A DNA stretch of 18,061 nt from Acidobacteriota bacterium (GCA_021782675.1 JAJXUS010000002.1:1-18061); one strand, 5' to 3'; shown: positions 1-8,357, counted from the first letter of the stretch. The notes: generated by a model not told the origin, from the letters alone. A program made the numbers and translations.

Positions 1-827
1 TGCGCGCCGCTTGCCACCAGTCGATAATTCGCCTGCAACTGCGGGCGACTATAGTTCTGCAACTGGCCGGCAAGGGTCAGTGAGGATGCCCCCGCAGAGA
101 GCACCATCCGTTGCAGGTGCAGCCGCTCTGGCGTGGCGCTGAAGCGGACATCCAGATCGTGCTCGATGGGCCGCCACGCTCCCATCTGCAGCAGGCCGTG
201 CCGATAGTGCAACCGGCCGGAATATTTGTGCAGCGGTGCGTTGAAGGTGGCGTGAAAATCGACGTCCCGCAGATTTGCCGCCAGTGCGGATTTGCGGTTG
301 TTGTAGTCGATCTCCCCGCCGGTGAGCCTTGCGTGGCGGATGCCAAGATCAAACACGCTGGTGTGGCTGGTGCCGCTCGTCTTGAGAGTTGGAAGATTGC
401 TGGAGCCATCAGCTCCGGTGTAGACACGCACCACCGGCTGATCGATGCGCAGCGTGTCCAGGTACCACTCCCGGTGAAGAACAGAGACGATCCGCACTCC
501 GATCGTCGCATGCTGCACCTGCAGCAGTGGCTGCGGGTAGGGGGGCGCGCCGTCAATCGTCAGCCCGTAGAGATCGAGCGTGAGGGTCGAGAGATGGAGC
601 GTGAAATTCTCGAGCGAGACGCGCGTTCCAAGCCGCGCGGAGGCCTGGCGCTCCGCAGCATGCAGCAGGTAGGCGTGGACCCGGTCACTCCGCAACAGCA
701 ATGCGACCGAGACGACCAGCAGCAGCAAGAGCAAAACAACGCCGGCCGCAGCCCAGCCCACGATGCGCAGCCACAGGCGGCGTGACGGGCTCGCCTGATT
801 TTGTGCCGAGTTTGGATCGCGGTCCAT
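1..827 (-). CDS. TamB-like AsmA-type translocation/assembly protein, N-terminal part (runs off left edge)
   Basis: Reading the minus strand from the ATG at 825-827 gives an open frame of 275 codons that leaves the window without a stop. The protein starts with a short charged cytoplasmic stretch and a single membrane segment at about residues 23-46 (a run of L, V and A), then LLHAAERQASARLGTRVSLE and beta-rich segments such as LYGLTIDGAPP and LDTLRIDQPVVRVY. This is the usual opening of AsmA/TamB-like proteins: an inner-membrane anchor followed by a long periplasmic beta-groove thought to carry phospholipids or help outer-membrane assembly. The start lies 13 nt downstream of the stop of the Omp85 gene, so the two are almost certainly one operon, matching the known tamA-tamB pairing. 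The Shine-Dalgarno match is weak (GGCGG), so translation may depend on the upstream gene. The conserved C-terminal TamB domain lies outside the window, so a smaller AsmA-family protein is not excluded. Confidence 0.8.
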   Translation of the reverse strand, partial: MDRDPNSAQNQASPSRRLWLRIVGWAAAGVVLLLLLLVVSVALLLRSDRVHAYLLHAAERQASARLGTRVSLENFTLHLSTLTLDLYGLTIDGAPPYPQPLLQVQHATIGVRIVSVLHREWYLDTLRIDQPVVRVYTGADGSSNLPTLKTSGTSHTSVFDLGIRHARLTGGEIDYNNRKSALAANLRDVDFHATFNAPLHKYSGRLHYRHGLLQMGAWRPIEHDLDVRFSATPERLHLQRMVLSAGASSLTLAGQLQNYSRPQLQANYRLVASGA

Positions 828-840
828 TCAGGTAGCCGCC

Positions 841-3800
841 TTAGAATGCCTGTCCAATGCTGATGAAATATTGCGTGGGATTGATGCCTGGAATCGGCTC
901 CAGCGTGCGCCCAATGTCTACACGGATGGGGCCCACCGGCGTCTCATAGCGCAGGCCGGTGCCCAGATTGTTGGAGTAGAGAGACGTGAACTGGCTAAAG
1001 CCCACTACCGGAAATACGTTGCCACCGTCGTAGAACAGCACCATGCCCAGGTTCTTTTTGACAGGTAGGGGAATGCGCAGCTCCGTATTGAGGATCAACA
1101 ATTCGCGGCCGCCATCCGGAACCTGAATGAATGAACAGTTGGTACTGGAGCCGGAGGAGCAGACCTGGACCTTGCGCTGCGGGCCGGCACTGTCGAGGGG
1201 ATAACCGCGCAGCGTACTGCCGCCACCGGTGAAAAACTCCTGGCTGAGCGGCACGCGGCTCTTCCAGAATGGCTGCGCCAGCCCGATGCGGATGCTGTTC
1301 GCCCAGATGATGTTCAGCGGAATCCTGTGATAGTCGGCGAGCTGGCCGGTGAGTTCGGCAAAGTTGACGCTGGAGCCCAACTGCGTAAAGTTGGAGTCCA
1401 GCTCAAAGCTGGCCACCGTTCCCCGGGTGGCATTTAGAATGTTGTTGCGTGTGTCGCGGGTGAAGCTGGTCGACACGGTGGAAAGACGGACATGCCGATC
1501 CTGCGGCAACACTAACTCAGGAATTTCAATCCGCGTCAGGTCGGTTTTACTAAAGCTGTAGCGGAAGAAGAGGAGCTTGTATTTCTGCTTATCGAGCCAG
1601 CGCTGCACTTGATAGCTGGCGAGTTCCTGCTGCGAGGTGAAGATGGGATTTTCACCGTTGTGCTCCACGGTAAGGGCCAGGGTTGCGGTCCAGTTGGTCC
1701 AGCGGAGATTGGGGTTGATGTAATACGCGCCGCCGCGCTGATCCAGGCGTCCGGCAAAGCCGGTCAGCGACAGTGTCTCCCCTTTCCCGCGGACGTTGTT
1801 GCGCGTGTACTGGATGGTGCCGCGCGGACCGTAATAGGTTTTCTGACTGGTGGTGTAGTTGCCGGGCAGGCCGATTGGCGGCAGGTTTGGGAGGGCGACG
1901 GTGCCGCTCGGAATGTTTCCGCCCCGGTTGATGATCTCAAAACCGACGCCGTAGGTGAGCTGGTTGCGCTTGGCTTCGTGGACCTTCACCAGCACGTCGG
2001 ACCGCGTCTGCGTTGTGATCCGGCTGCGCGGGTCCACCTCCGCCCAATCGAAGACGCCGGTATGGTTGTACAGCTTGCTCTCCGCCGTCAGCAGGCTGGT
2101 TTCCGTCAGCGGCAGATTGGTCTTTAACTGGCTGATGTCTTCGTGAATGAGCCGCGGTCGAGTATGGCTGCGGCCCAGCGTAATGACCTGACCGGTGATG
2201 ACGCGCGGGCCTTCATAGATGTGATACACCACGTTGATCGCATCGGGCTGCCGCGGCGAGACAGCCTTGGCAGTCTCCCGGAAGCTGGCGGTCAGATAGC
2301 CCCTCTCCAGATAGTTGGCAATGATCGTCTTGCGATCATCCGCTACATGCTGCTCAGAGTATGGCTGCCCGACGGCAAGTCGAAGCCCCTTAGGCGCGTA
2401 CTCGGCCTGAGCCAGCGTCTTTGCACCGTCGATCGTGAGCGAGTGGACGATCTGCCGGGGCCCCTCGGCCACGCGGAACAGCACCGACAGGTTCGTTCCT
2501 TTTTGAGTGACTGCGGGCGTTACCGTAGCCTGGCTAAATCCGTTTGCCTGGTAGACAGCGGTCAGGTTACGCGCGCTTGCTTGCACCCGCGGCTCGCTGT
2601 ATTTTCCGCGGCTGAAGAAGTGCGCCTTCTGCACCGTAATCTGCGGAAGCAGCTTGCTGGAGGCGATGGACGTGTTGCCCACGAGCCGGACGGCTGTGAC
2701 CTTATACTTTTTGCCTTTTGCAATCGTGTAGACGATCGTGTCGCCCGCCGGCGCCTTGTGGAAGCTGGAGTCGACCTTCGCATCAAAGTAGCCTTTGCCT
2801 TCGAAGTAGGCGCGCAGCGATTGCCGGCCCTCCTGCACCAGCTCCGGGTCCACGCCGGCTCCCTGATACACCGGCAGCAGTGATTTTTTGTCCCAGCTCC
2901 ACAGGTGCGCCCCTTCGATCTTCACGTGCAGGACAGGGCCGGTATGCACCTGGTAGTGGATGTTGGCGCGATTGGTCGCGGCGACGTACTCCGCGCCCTG
3001 AAGGGTCACCCGGGCCGCCAGCCAGTCTTTTTTCTGCAGCGCATTCTGCAGATACCGCGTCGCATTGGTGAGTGTCTTGTACCGATAGCCCTTTCCGGGC
3101 CGAATGGCCGACCCGCGCAGCCTCGCCCAGATTCCCTTGAGCTGCTGCTGCAGGCGGGCCGTCTCGGCCGGGGGCGCGCCGTCAATGTCTACGACGCCGA
3201 ATTTTGCCTGCTGGTGGAGCGTCACGTGGAAGACGATATTGGCCAGGCGATGCACGGTGTCGATCCGCGTCTCCGGCGTGACCTGCGCCTGGAAGTAGCC
3301 TTGCTGCCGCAGAAATGTCAGCAGATTTTCTGTAGCCCGCCGAATATCGTGGCCGTTGTAGGGCGCTTCCGGCGGATAATTGGTGACCTGTATCAATCGG
3401 GAGTATGAGAATTTTTCTGCACCGGGAAATTCAAACAGCCCGAAGTAGATCGCCGGATGCAGGATCAGAAGAACGCGAACGCCCGTGGCCTCCGGATACA
3501 CCTGCAACTGGACATCGGTAAATTTGCCCGTGTTTTTCAGGGCAGCGATGCTGGCATCGATGCTCTTTATGGTGAAGGGCTGGCCGGCCCGCTGCTGCAG
3601 CAGCCCGGAAAACTGGGCAGTCGTGGCGTCCGGCTGCCCGGCAATATCGACGGAGGTGACAGTCTGCCCCACATAGGAGGAGAGCATTTGCTGGAGCTGC
3701 GGCGATGTCTTGGGCGTCTGCGCAGTGGTGTTTTTTCCATAGGCCGAAAACATGGCCAACATGAAGCTGAGCAGCCCAATCGTGGTTGTACAACGTCTGC

Positions 3801-3879
3801 CCGCTGCCGCCTGCTTGCGGCGCCAAGCCCGCGATTGAAAACAGGCGGCGTTCCCGCAATGATCAGAATCTCGCTGCAT
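841..3879 (-). CDS. tamA: Omp85-family outer membrane assembly protein (TamA/BamA-like) with about seven POTRA repeats
   Basis: The product has about 1012 aa. A signal peptide is visible (basic residues to about 29, hydrophobic TTIGLLSFMLAMF, possible cleavage after TTAQ). I then read seven POTRA-like repeats at about residues 73-143, 144-223, 225-315, 316-391, 392-474, 475-558 and 559-636; several contain the typical G-Y/F-F or GYL-x-A helix end and close with an EGP-like turn. The beta-barrel covers about 638-1012, with the Omp85 loop-6 motif as LRGY (about 890-893) and a terminal aromatic residue (ISIGQAF). Omp85 proteins fold or insert barrel proteins in the outer membrane. TamA usually has three POTRAs and BamA five, so this one is long. 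Its position just upstream of a TamB-like gene favours a TamA role. I chose the ATG at 3877-3879; an in-frame TTG at 3909 has an AAGGTG Shine-Dalgarno-like site and is a real alternative adding 10 residues. Confidence 0.88.
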   Translation of the reverse strand: MQRDSDHCGNAACFQSRAWRRKQAAAGRRCTTTIGLLSFMLAMFSAYGKNTTAQTPKTSPQLQQMLSSYVGQTVTSVDIAGQPDATTAQFSGLLQQRAGQPFTIKSIDASIAALKNTGKFTDVQLQVYPEATGVRVLLILHPAIYFGLFEFPGAEKFSYSRLIQVTNYPPEAPYNGHDIRRATENLLTFLRQQGYFQAQVTPETRIDTVHRLANIVFHVTLHQQAKFGVVDIDGAPPAETARLQQQLKGIWARLRGSAIRPGKGYRYKTLTNATRYLQNALQKKDWLAARVTLQGAEYVAATNRANIHYQVHTGPVLHVKIEGAHLWSWDKKSLLPVYQGAGVDPELVQEGRQSLRAYFEGKGYFDAKVDSSFHKAPAGDTIVYTIAKGKKYKVTAVRLVGNTSIASSKLLPQITVQKAHFFSRGKYSEPRVQASARNLTAVYQANGFSQATVTPAVTQKGTNLSVLFRVAEGPRQIVHSLTIDGAKTLAQAEYAPKGLRLAVGQPYSEQHVADDRKTIIANYLERGYLTASFRETAKAVSPRQPDAINVVYHIYEGPRVITGQVITLGRSHTRPRLIHEDISQLKTNLPLTETSLLTAESKLYNHTGVFDWAEVDPRSRITTQTRSDVLVKVHEAKRNQLTYGVGFEIINRGGNIPSGTVALPNLPPIGLPGNYTTSQKTYYGPRGTIQYTRNNVRGKGETLSLTGFAGRLDQRGGAYYINPNLRWTNWTATLALTVEHNGENPIFTSQQELASYQVQRWLDKQKYKLLFFRYSFSKTDLTRIEIPELVLPQDRHVRLSTVSTSFTRDTRNNILNATRGTVASFELDSNFTQLGSSVNFAELTGQLADYHRIPLNIIWANSIRIGLAQPFWKSRVPLSQEFFTGGGSTLRGYPLDSAGPQRKVQVCSSGSSTNCSFIQVPDGGRELLILNTELRIPLPVKKNLGMVLFYDGGNVFPVVGFSQFTSLYSNNLGTGLRYETPVGPIRVDIGRTLEPIPGINPTQYFISIGQAF

Positions 3880-3965
3880 ACCGCAGCTACGTTGGATGCC
3901 GCGTTTCAAAGTGCGGTTTCACCTTGGGCGGAGAGCCGGCGTGCCGGCGGAGAAGCGACGAGGTA

Positions 3966-4925
3966 CTAGACCCACCACGCCGGCCCGGAGGGGTGCTCGG
4001 GAACCAATGCCTGCAAAAAATGAATGGCCTTTTCAAGGCCCTCGGCAGGAGCCAGCAGGCTGTCCTCATGCTCTATCGAAAGGGTGCCGTCGTATCCGGC
4101 CAGCCGCAGGGCCGACACAAACTGCTTCCACCAGAGCGCATCGTGTCCGTAGCCGCAGGTGCGAAAGATCCAGCCTCGCTCGCGCTCACGATCGTACGGC
4201 TTCGCGTCCAGCACGCCCGTGCGTGGCAGGTTCGCCGGAAACATCTGCGTATCCTTGGCGTGAACGTGGAACACCGCATCGCCCAGAACATTGACCGCTG
4301 CGATGGGATCGATCTGCTGCCAGAACAGATGGCTGGGATCAAAATTGCAGCCGACAGTTTCGCCCGCCACCTCGCGCAGCCGCAACATCGTCTCCGGGTT
4401 GTAGACGACGAAGCCCGGATGCATCTCAATGGCGATGCGCACCCCATGATCCGCGGCGTGTTGCGCATGCCGCCGCCAGTACGGGGCCACAATTTCCTTC
4501 CACTGCCAGTCGAGAATGCTGCGAAACTCCGGTGGCCAGGGACAGGTGACCCAGTTGGGATGCACCGCCGTGGGACTGTCGCCAGGACAGCCGGAAAAAT
4601 CGATGACAACCGGAACATTCAGCTTTTCTGCGAGCAGGACCGTCTTGTGGCTGATCTTTCGCGCCTGCTCGGCGACGGCCATATCCGGATGTAGCGCGTT
4701 GCCGTGGCAACTGAGCGCACTGATGGTGACGCCGAAGCGGGTGAGCGTCTCCTGAAAGACCTCAAGCTCGCCCGGATTGTCCAGCATGGAGAGCTTGCAA
4801 TGCGCATCGCCGGGCCAGTTGCCGGTGCCCAGCTCAACAGTGCTGATGCCCAGGGATTGGAGGGTTTCAAGGGCCTGCGCCAGTGGCAGGCCGGCCAGCA
4901 CTGGCGTGAATACTCCCACTTTCAT
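3966..4925 (-). CDS. sugar phosphate isomerase/epimerase (xylose isomerase-like TIM barrel)
   Basis: A 319-aa cytoplasmic protein without a signal peptide, with the pattern of the AP_endonuc_2 / xylose-isomerase-like TIM-barrel family. Candidate divalent-metal ligands lie where the family has them: E167 (IAIEMHPG), D196 (CNFDPSHLFWQ), H222 (HVHAKD) and E285 (LSIEHED). N-terminal ELGTGNW and SCHGNALHPD fit barrel strands 2-3. Family members isomerise or epimerise free or phosphorylated sugars, keto-sugars or inositols; the substrate cannot be read from sequence. GGGAGAGAG about 10 nt upstream of the ATG supports the start. It lies 66 nt downstream of the lactonase gene and, two genes away, an alpha-galactosidase, all on the same strand, so it may act on sugars released by that block. 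The Omp85 gene starts less than 90 nt downstream, so read-through into it is possible. Confidence 0.85.
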   Translation of the reverse strand: MKVGVFTPVLAGLPLAQALETLQSLGISTVELGTGNWPGDAHCKLSMLDNPGELEVFQETLTRFGVTISALSCHGNALHPDMAVAEQARKISHKTVLLAEKLNVPVVIDFSGCPGDSPTAVHPNWVTCPWPPEFRSILDWQWKEIVAPYWRRHAQHAADHGVRIAIEMHPGFVVYNPETMLRLREVAGETVGCNFDPSHLFWQQIDPIAAVNVLGDAVFHVHAKDTQMFPANLPRTGVLDAKPYDRERERGWIFRTCGYGHDALWWKQFVSALRLAGYDGTLSIEHEDSLLAPAEGLEKAIHFLQALVPEHPSGPAWWV

Positions 4926-4991
4926 GCGCGCGTCGCTCTCTCCCGAAGTTTGGCCAGAATACCACCGGCCCGGGAGGCAACGCCGCGCGCG

Positions 4992-6131
4992 TTACTCGAA
5001 GCGCACGCAGACTGGAGAGTCTACGCGATAGTGCCGACCGGTCGGGAGCAATTTACCCGTGGCGGGATTGCACTTGAGCACCACAAGATTGTCGGAACCC
5101 TGATTGGCGACCACCAGCCAGCGCCCGCCTGGATCAATCGCGAAGTGCCGCGGCGTGTTGCCCTCACAGGAGATGCGCTGGATCAGCGTCAGGCGGCCGT
5201 TGGCTGGATCAATCGAGAAGACTGTGATGCTGTCGTCGCCACGATTGGAGGCGTACGCAAACATACCATTGGGGTGCACCTGGACGGTGGCCGCCGCAGT
5301 GGGACTTTCATGATCCATCTGCAGCGTGGATATGTTCTGAAAACGGAGCAGGGTGCCCTTGGTGCTGTCCCAGCTCAGACAGTCGATGGTATTCGCCAGC
5401 TCATTGATGGAGTAGGCCCAGCGTCCATTGGGATGAAACGCGAGATTTCTGGGACCGGAGCCCGGAATAGCGCTGTAATACGGCGGATCGTTCGCGGTGA
5501 GCTTTGCGGTCTTGGGATCGAAGCGAAAGACCATGATGCGGTCCAGGCCAAGATCGTTCACCAGCAGGGCGCGGTTGTCGGGAGAGACCGTCGTGCAATG
5601 GGTGTGGGCTGTCTTCTGCCGCTCCGGGTTGATGCTGCCGCCGGGAAAATAGATATTCGAAACCGGCTCGCTGAGATTTCCGTCGTTCAGGATGCGGTAA
5701 CTGGCGACGCTGCCGCTGGCATAATTCGCGACGAACAGCACCTGGTCCGTGTAGTCCACCATCAGGTTACAGGGGGCTGTACCGCCCGAAGCGACCACAT
5801 TCTTAAGCCGCAACTTCCCGGAAAGCGGGGCGACCAGAAATCCCGAGACGGTCCCCGGCTTTGTCCCCTCTTCATTGACGCAATACAGGTCTTTGCGATT
5901 GGGCGAGAACGCAAGAAAGCTGGGATTGGAGGTTTCGACCGCCAGGCCCATCGGCGCAAGTTCGCCCGATTGCGGCAGCCACCGGTAGCTGTAGATGCCC
6001 CGGCTGGTCTTATCCGTGTAGGTTCCGATGAAAACGCGCTTGCCGGGTCTTTCCGCGGATCGCAAAACTTTGGTGGCGACGGCGAAAACAGCGCAGCCCA
6101 GCATGAACGCTCGACGCGTAAGGTTCTTCAT
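4992..6131 (-). CDS. Tat-exported lactonase family (seven-bladed beta-propeller) protein
   Basis: The product has 379 aa from the ATG at 6129-6131, preceded by GGAAGGTGA at a spacing of about 10 nt. It opens with a twin-arginine signal, NLTRRAFML (RR at 6-7), followed by an alanine-rich hydrophobic stretch. The mature part begins RVFIGTYTDKTSRGIY, the typical first blade of the YbhE / 3-carboxymuconate-cyclase-like lactonase family, and continues with blade signatures such as LAFSPNRKDLYCVNE, FHPNGRWAYSINE, VHPNGMFAYASNR and FAIDPGGRWLVVANQGSDN. Homologues hydrolyse 6-phosphogluconolactone or related sugar lactones. Export by Tat makes a cytosolic pentose-phosphate role unlikely and suggests action on sugar lactones in the periplasm; this is inference. 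An in-frame ATG at 6189-6191 would bury the Tat motif after 20 extra residues. A TACAAT hexamer (6197-6202, minus) could be a -10 box that would leave about 57 nt of leader before 6131, but no good -35 is visible. Confidence 0.85.
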   Translation of the reverse strand: MKNLTRRAFMLGCAVFAVATKVLRSAERPGKRVFIGTYTDKTSRGIYSYRWLPQSGELAPMGLAVETSNPSFLAFSPNRKDLYCVNEEGTKPGTVSGFLVAPLSGKLRLKNVVASGGTAPCNLMVDYTDQVLFVANYASGSVASYRILNDGNLSEPVSNIYFPGGSINPERQKTAHTHCTTVSPDNRALLVNDLGLDRIMVFRFDPKTAKLTANDPPYYSAIPGSGPRNLAFHPNGRWAYSINELANTIDCLSWDSTKGTLLRFQNISTLQMDHESPTAAATVQVHPNGMFAYASNRGDDSITVFSIDPANGRLTLIQRISCEGNTPRHFAIDPGGRWLVVANQGSDNLVVLKCNPATGKLLPTGRHYRVDSPVCVRFE

Positions 6132-6279
6132 GGGGTACAGGTCACCTTCCTGCAGCGCAGGAACGATCTCCATTTCTTGGCCCTTCCCCATTTCCTATTG
6201 TAGGTGACGGTTTCGGCGTTGAATAGTAACTCTTCTGCAACTAGTCCGCGGCGGGGAGGGAACCGTGGCCGGCAGAACG

Positions 6280-6328
6280 GGCAGACGGCGCAACACCTTG
6301 AAACCAGGACGGGATGCGCCGGTCTGCC
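6280..6328 (-). terminator. imperfect 13-bp hairpin downstream of the alpha-galactosidase gene
   Basis: Positions 6280-6292 pair with 6315-6328 over 13 base pairs, with a single bulged base at 6321 and a 22-nt loop. The structure begins seven nucleotides after the galactosidase stop codon and lies upstream of the lactonase gene. No U-tract follows on either strand, so it is not a textbook intrinsic terminator. It could mark an RNA 3' end, stabilise the upstream message or be a small inverted repeat. Confidence 0.45.
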
Positions 6329-6334
6329 GCAAAG

Positions 6335-7534
6335 CTACGGCTGAACCCGCAGCATGACAACGCCATGCGACGGAACGGTTGCGGTGAAGGAATTGTGCAG
6401 CACACCGAGGTCGCGGTGGCTCCACAGATCCCGAGCGTGCAGGGACGGCGCCAGCCCGAGCTTCTGGAAATCCGCAGTCATCGGGTAGGCATAGCGCGAC
6501 CGGTTAAAGAGCGCAATGGCCCAGGCGCCATCGGACAAGCGGCGCGTCCATATCTCAAACGGACCCGTGGCCTGCGCACGGTTGCCTTGTCTGCCCATGC
6601 GGTCCTGATCGACGGCGATCACATCGCGGTTGAGCAGAATGCTCTTCGTGGTGTCATCCATTTTGCTTAGATCATTGCCGGCCAGCAGTGGCGCAGCCAG
6701 CATCGCCCACAGGCTCATGTGGGTGCGATACTCATCGGGGGTCATATGGCCGTTGCCGACCTCGAGCATGTCGGGATCGTTCCAATGGCCCGGCCCAGCG
6801 TAGCGACCCAGGCCTGCCTGGCTGAAGCCAATCATCGACATGCGGGCGTAGTTGTCTTTGATATCTCCGGTCGTCCGCCACAGATTGCCGCGAACCGAGG
6901 GGCCCCACGACCAGACAGCATCCAAGCCGTACTGGCACATACTGTAGACGATGGGCCGATGCGTGTGGAGCAGCGCCTCATGCATTTTGTCGTAGGCCGC
7001 CTGCATCATCTTCCATTGCTTCTGCGGATCACCCGGCGCTTCGCGCTTCATGATGCCGTGATAGCTGCAAAGGTCATACTTCAGGTAATCAATGCCCCAC
7101 TTGGCATAGGTGTCTGCATCCTGCTGCTCATGGCCATAACTGCCGGGATAGCCCGCGCAGGTCTTGGGACCAGGCGAGGAATAAATGCCAAGCTTGAGTC
7201 CTTTGGAGTGGACGTAGTCCGCGAGCCCCTTCATGTCAGGAAACTTGCTGTTGGGCTGAATATTGCCGGCAGCGTCGCGCTGCCCCTCCCACGTGTCATC
7301 AATGTTGACGTAGATGTACCCGGCATCGCGCATGCCGCTGGCCACCATGGCGTCCGCGGCGGCGCGCACATCGGCCTCCGTTACCTTTCCCGCGAAATGG
7401 TTCCAGCTATTCCAGCCCATGGGAGGCGTCGCCGCAAGCTGGGAGTTCTGCGCCACCGCCTTGCTTGCGGGCAGAACCATGACCGCTGCAGCGAGCAAAA
7501 GGCACGAGAGTTTGAAGGAAGTTGGGCGTCGCAT
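6335..7534 (-). CDS. secreted GH27 alpha-galactosidase
   Basis: The product has 399 aa with an N-terminal Sec signal (MRRPTSFK, hydrophobic LLLAAAVMVLPA, likely cleavage after KAVAQ). The mature protein begins with the GH27 signature TPPMGWNSWNHF (about 37-47) and contains YIYVNIDDTWEG (73-84), the cysteine loop KTCAGYPGSYGHE, the nucleophile in LKYDLC (D154), the likely acid/base in WRTTGDI (D224) and GHWNDPDMLEVGNG (249-262). A C-terminal beta-sandwich ends at VVMLRVQP. The enzyme would cleave terminal alpha-galactosyl residues with retention, outside the cytoplasm, for example from melibiose, raffinose or galactomannan side chains; some family members are alpha-N-acetylgalactosaminidases. 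GGAGG four nt upstream supports the ATG at 7532-7534. The frame stays open 264 nt further upstream only because it crosses the repetitive 3' end of the next gene out of frame. Confidence 0.93.
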   Translation of the reverse strand: MRRPTSFKLSCLLLAAAVMVLPASKAVAQNSQLAATPPMGWNSWNHFAGKVTEADVRAAADAMVASGMRDAGYIYVNIDDTWEGQRDAAGNIQPNSKFPDMKGLADYVHSKGLKLGIYSSPGPKTCAGYPGSYGHEQQDADTYAKWGIDYLKYDLCSYHGIMKREAPGDPQKQWKMMQAAYDKMHEALLHTHRPIVYSMCQYGLDAVWSWGPSVRGNLWRTTGDIKDNYARMSMIGFSQAGLGRYAGPGHWNDPDMLEVGNGHMTPDEYRTHMSLWAMLAAPLLAGNDLSKMDDTTKSILLNRDVIAVDQDRMGRQGNRAQATGPFEIWTRRLSDGAWAIALFNRSRYAYPMTADFQKLGLAPSLHARDLWSHRDLGVLHNSFTATVPSHGVVMLRVQP

Positions 7535-7596
7535 GGGGCCTCCACAATGGAATAGCCGGATTATACGGCGCAGTGATGCCGGTGAAAACACGAAGA

Positions 7597-7614
7597 CCCG
7601 GCAGAAAAGCCGGG
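7597..7614 (-). terminator. intrinsic-terminator-like hairpin after the histone-like gene
   Basis: A perfect 6-bp GC stem (CCCGGC at 7597-7602, GCCGGG at 7609-7614) with a 6-nt loop lies between the histone-like gene stop (7641) and the galactosidase start (7534). On the minus strand it is followed by TCTTCGTGTTTTC, which is T-rich but interrupted; on the plus strand by CCTTTGTATTTT. It could work in both directions, but only minus-strand genes flank it. Confidence 0.6.
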
Positions 7615-7640
7615 CCTTTGTATTTTGCCTTGGGACTGCG

Positions 7641-8285
7641 TTACTTCTTTTTGGTTGTCTTCTTGGCGGATGACTTTTTGGCCGCCGTTTTCTTGGCGGG
7701 TGATTTTTTGGTTGCAGACTTCTTTGCGGAAGTCTTCTTTGCTGCCTTTTTGGTTGCCTTTTTAACTGCCAAGGTTTTCCCCCTTGAAGAGATTGCACTG
7801 CGTTTTGCCGCTTTTTTTGCGGACCTTTTTCCGGCTGACTTCACCGCGACCTTTTTCGCGCTGGACTTCTTTGCGCTGGATTTTTTGGCACTGGATTTTT
7901 TGGCGGCCGATTTCTTAACGCCCGACTTCTTGGCGCTCGACGCCTTCACCGCAGCTTTCTTATGGCCGGCCTTCTTCTGGCTGGCCTTCTTCTGGCTCGA
8001 TGTTTTTGCGGCCCGGCTCCCTGTGGAGCGGGTTGCCGTGCGAGGCATGGCTTTTGCAGGGGCCGTGGAAGACTGACGCGCGGGCATGGCATACACCTCA
8101 ACGGTCTCCGCCTCGTCCTCTTCGCCGCCTAGCGCCTCACCCTCATCGTCGTCATCGTCCGAGCCCACGGACATTGTGACTTCTTCTTCTTCCTCAAACC
8201 CATCCTGCATGTCATCAGAAAACTCGTCGTTTTCGGTGTCGAATTCCGAATCTCCGGACATCGCCTTGAATTGATCGTCGACCAT
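7641..8285 (-). CDS. histone H1-like bipolar protein: acidic N-terminal half, Lys/Ala-repeat C-terminal half
   Basis: The product has 214 aa from the ATG at 8283-8285, preceded by a good Shine-Dalgarno (GGGAGG, spacing 5). Residues 1-65 are strongly acidic, including an EEEEE run and a DDDDD run (MVDDQFKAMSGDSEFDTEND onward). Residues 66-95 form a neutral to mildly basic S/T/A/R linker. Residues 96-214 are almost only K, A, S, T and V in degenerate five-residue repeats of the SSAKK / TAAKK type, ending KKTTKKK. No folded domain is recognisable. The tail resembles those of eukaryotic histone H1 and of bacterial H1-like proteins such as AlgP and Hc1, which bind DNA or RNA without sequence specificity. 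The acidic part could shield the tail, mediate self-association or bind a basic partner; this is inference. The gene is monocistronic in appearance, with a hairpin on each side. Repeat codons make length variation between strains likely. Confidence 0.8.
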   Translation of the reverse strand: MVDDQFKAMSGDSEFDTENDEFSDDMQDGFEEEEEVTMSVGSDDDDDEGEALGGEEDEAETVEVYAMPARQSSTAPAKAMPRTATRSTGSRAAKTSSQKKASQKKAGHKKAAVKASSAKKSGVKKSAAKKSSAKKSSAKKSSAKKVAVKSAGKRSAKKAAKRSAISSRGKTLAVKKATKKAAKKTSAKKSATKKSPAKKTAAKKSSAKKTTKKK

Positions 8286-8357
8286 TCTTGCCTCCCTGCC
8301 AGACCACGGCAGACCGCGTGGCTGCGCTGACCCTGAATACAAGACGAGGAAACACCC

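Noticed and set aside
3925..3938. GCCGGC-GT-GCCGGC inverted repeat between the isomerase and Omp85 genes
   Set aside because: The loop would be only two bases and each arm is itself a palindrome, so a stable single hairpin is unlikely and no U-tract follows.
4704..6203. 499-aa plus-strand open frame opposite the lactonase gene
   Set aside because: It is an antisense shadow of a clear Tat-lactonase gene in GC-rich DNA and also crosses into the isomerase gene; no recognisable domain.
7535..7798. 264-nt in-frame N-terminal extension of the alpha-galactosidase
   Set aside because: It is an out-of-frame reading of the Lys/Ala repeat end of the histone-like gene; the signal peptide and GGAGG site fit the ATG at 7534.
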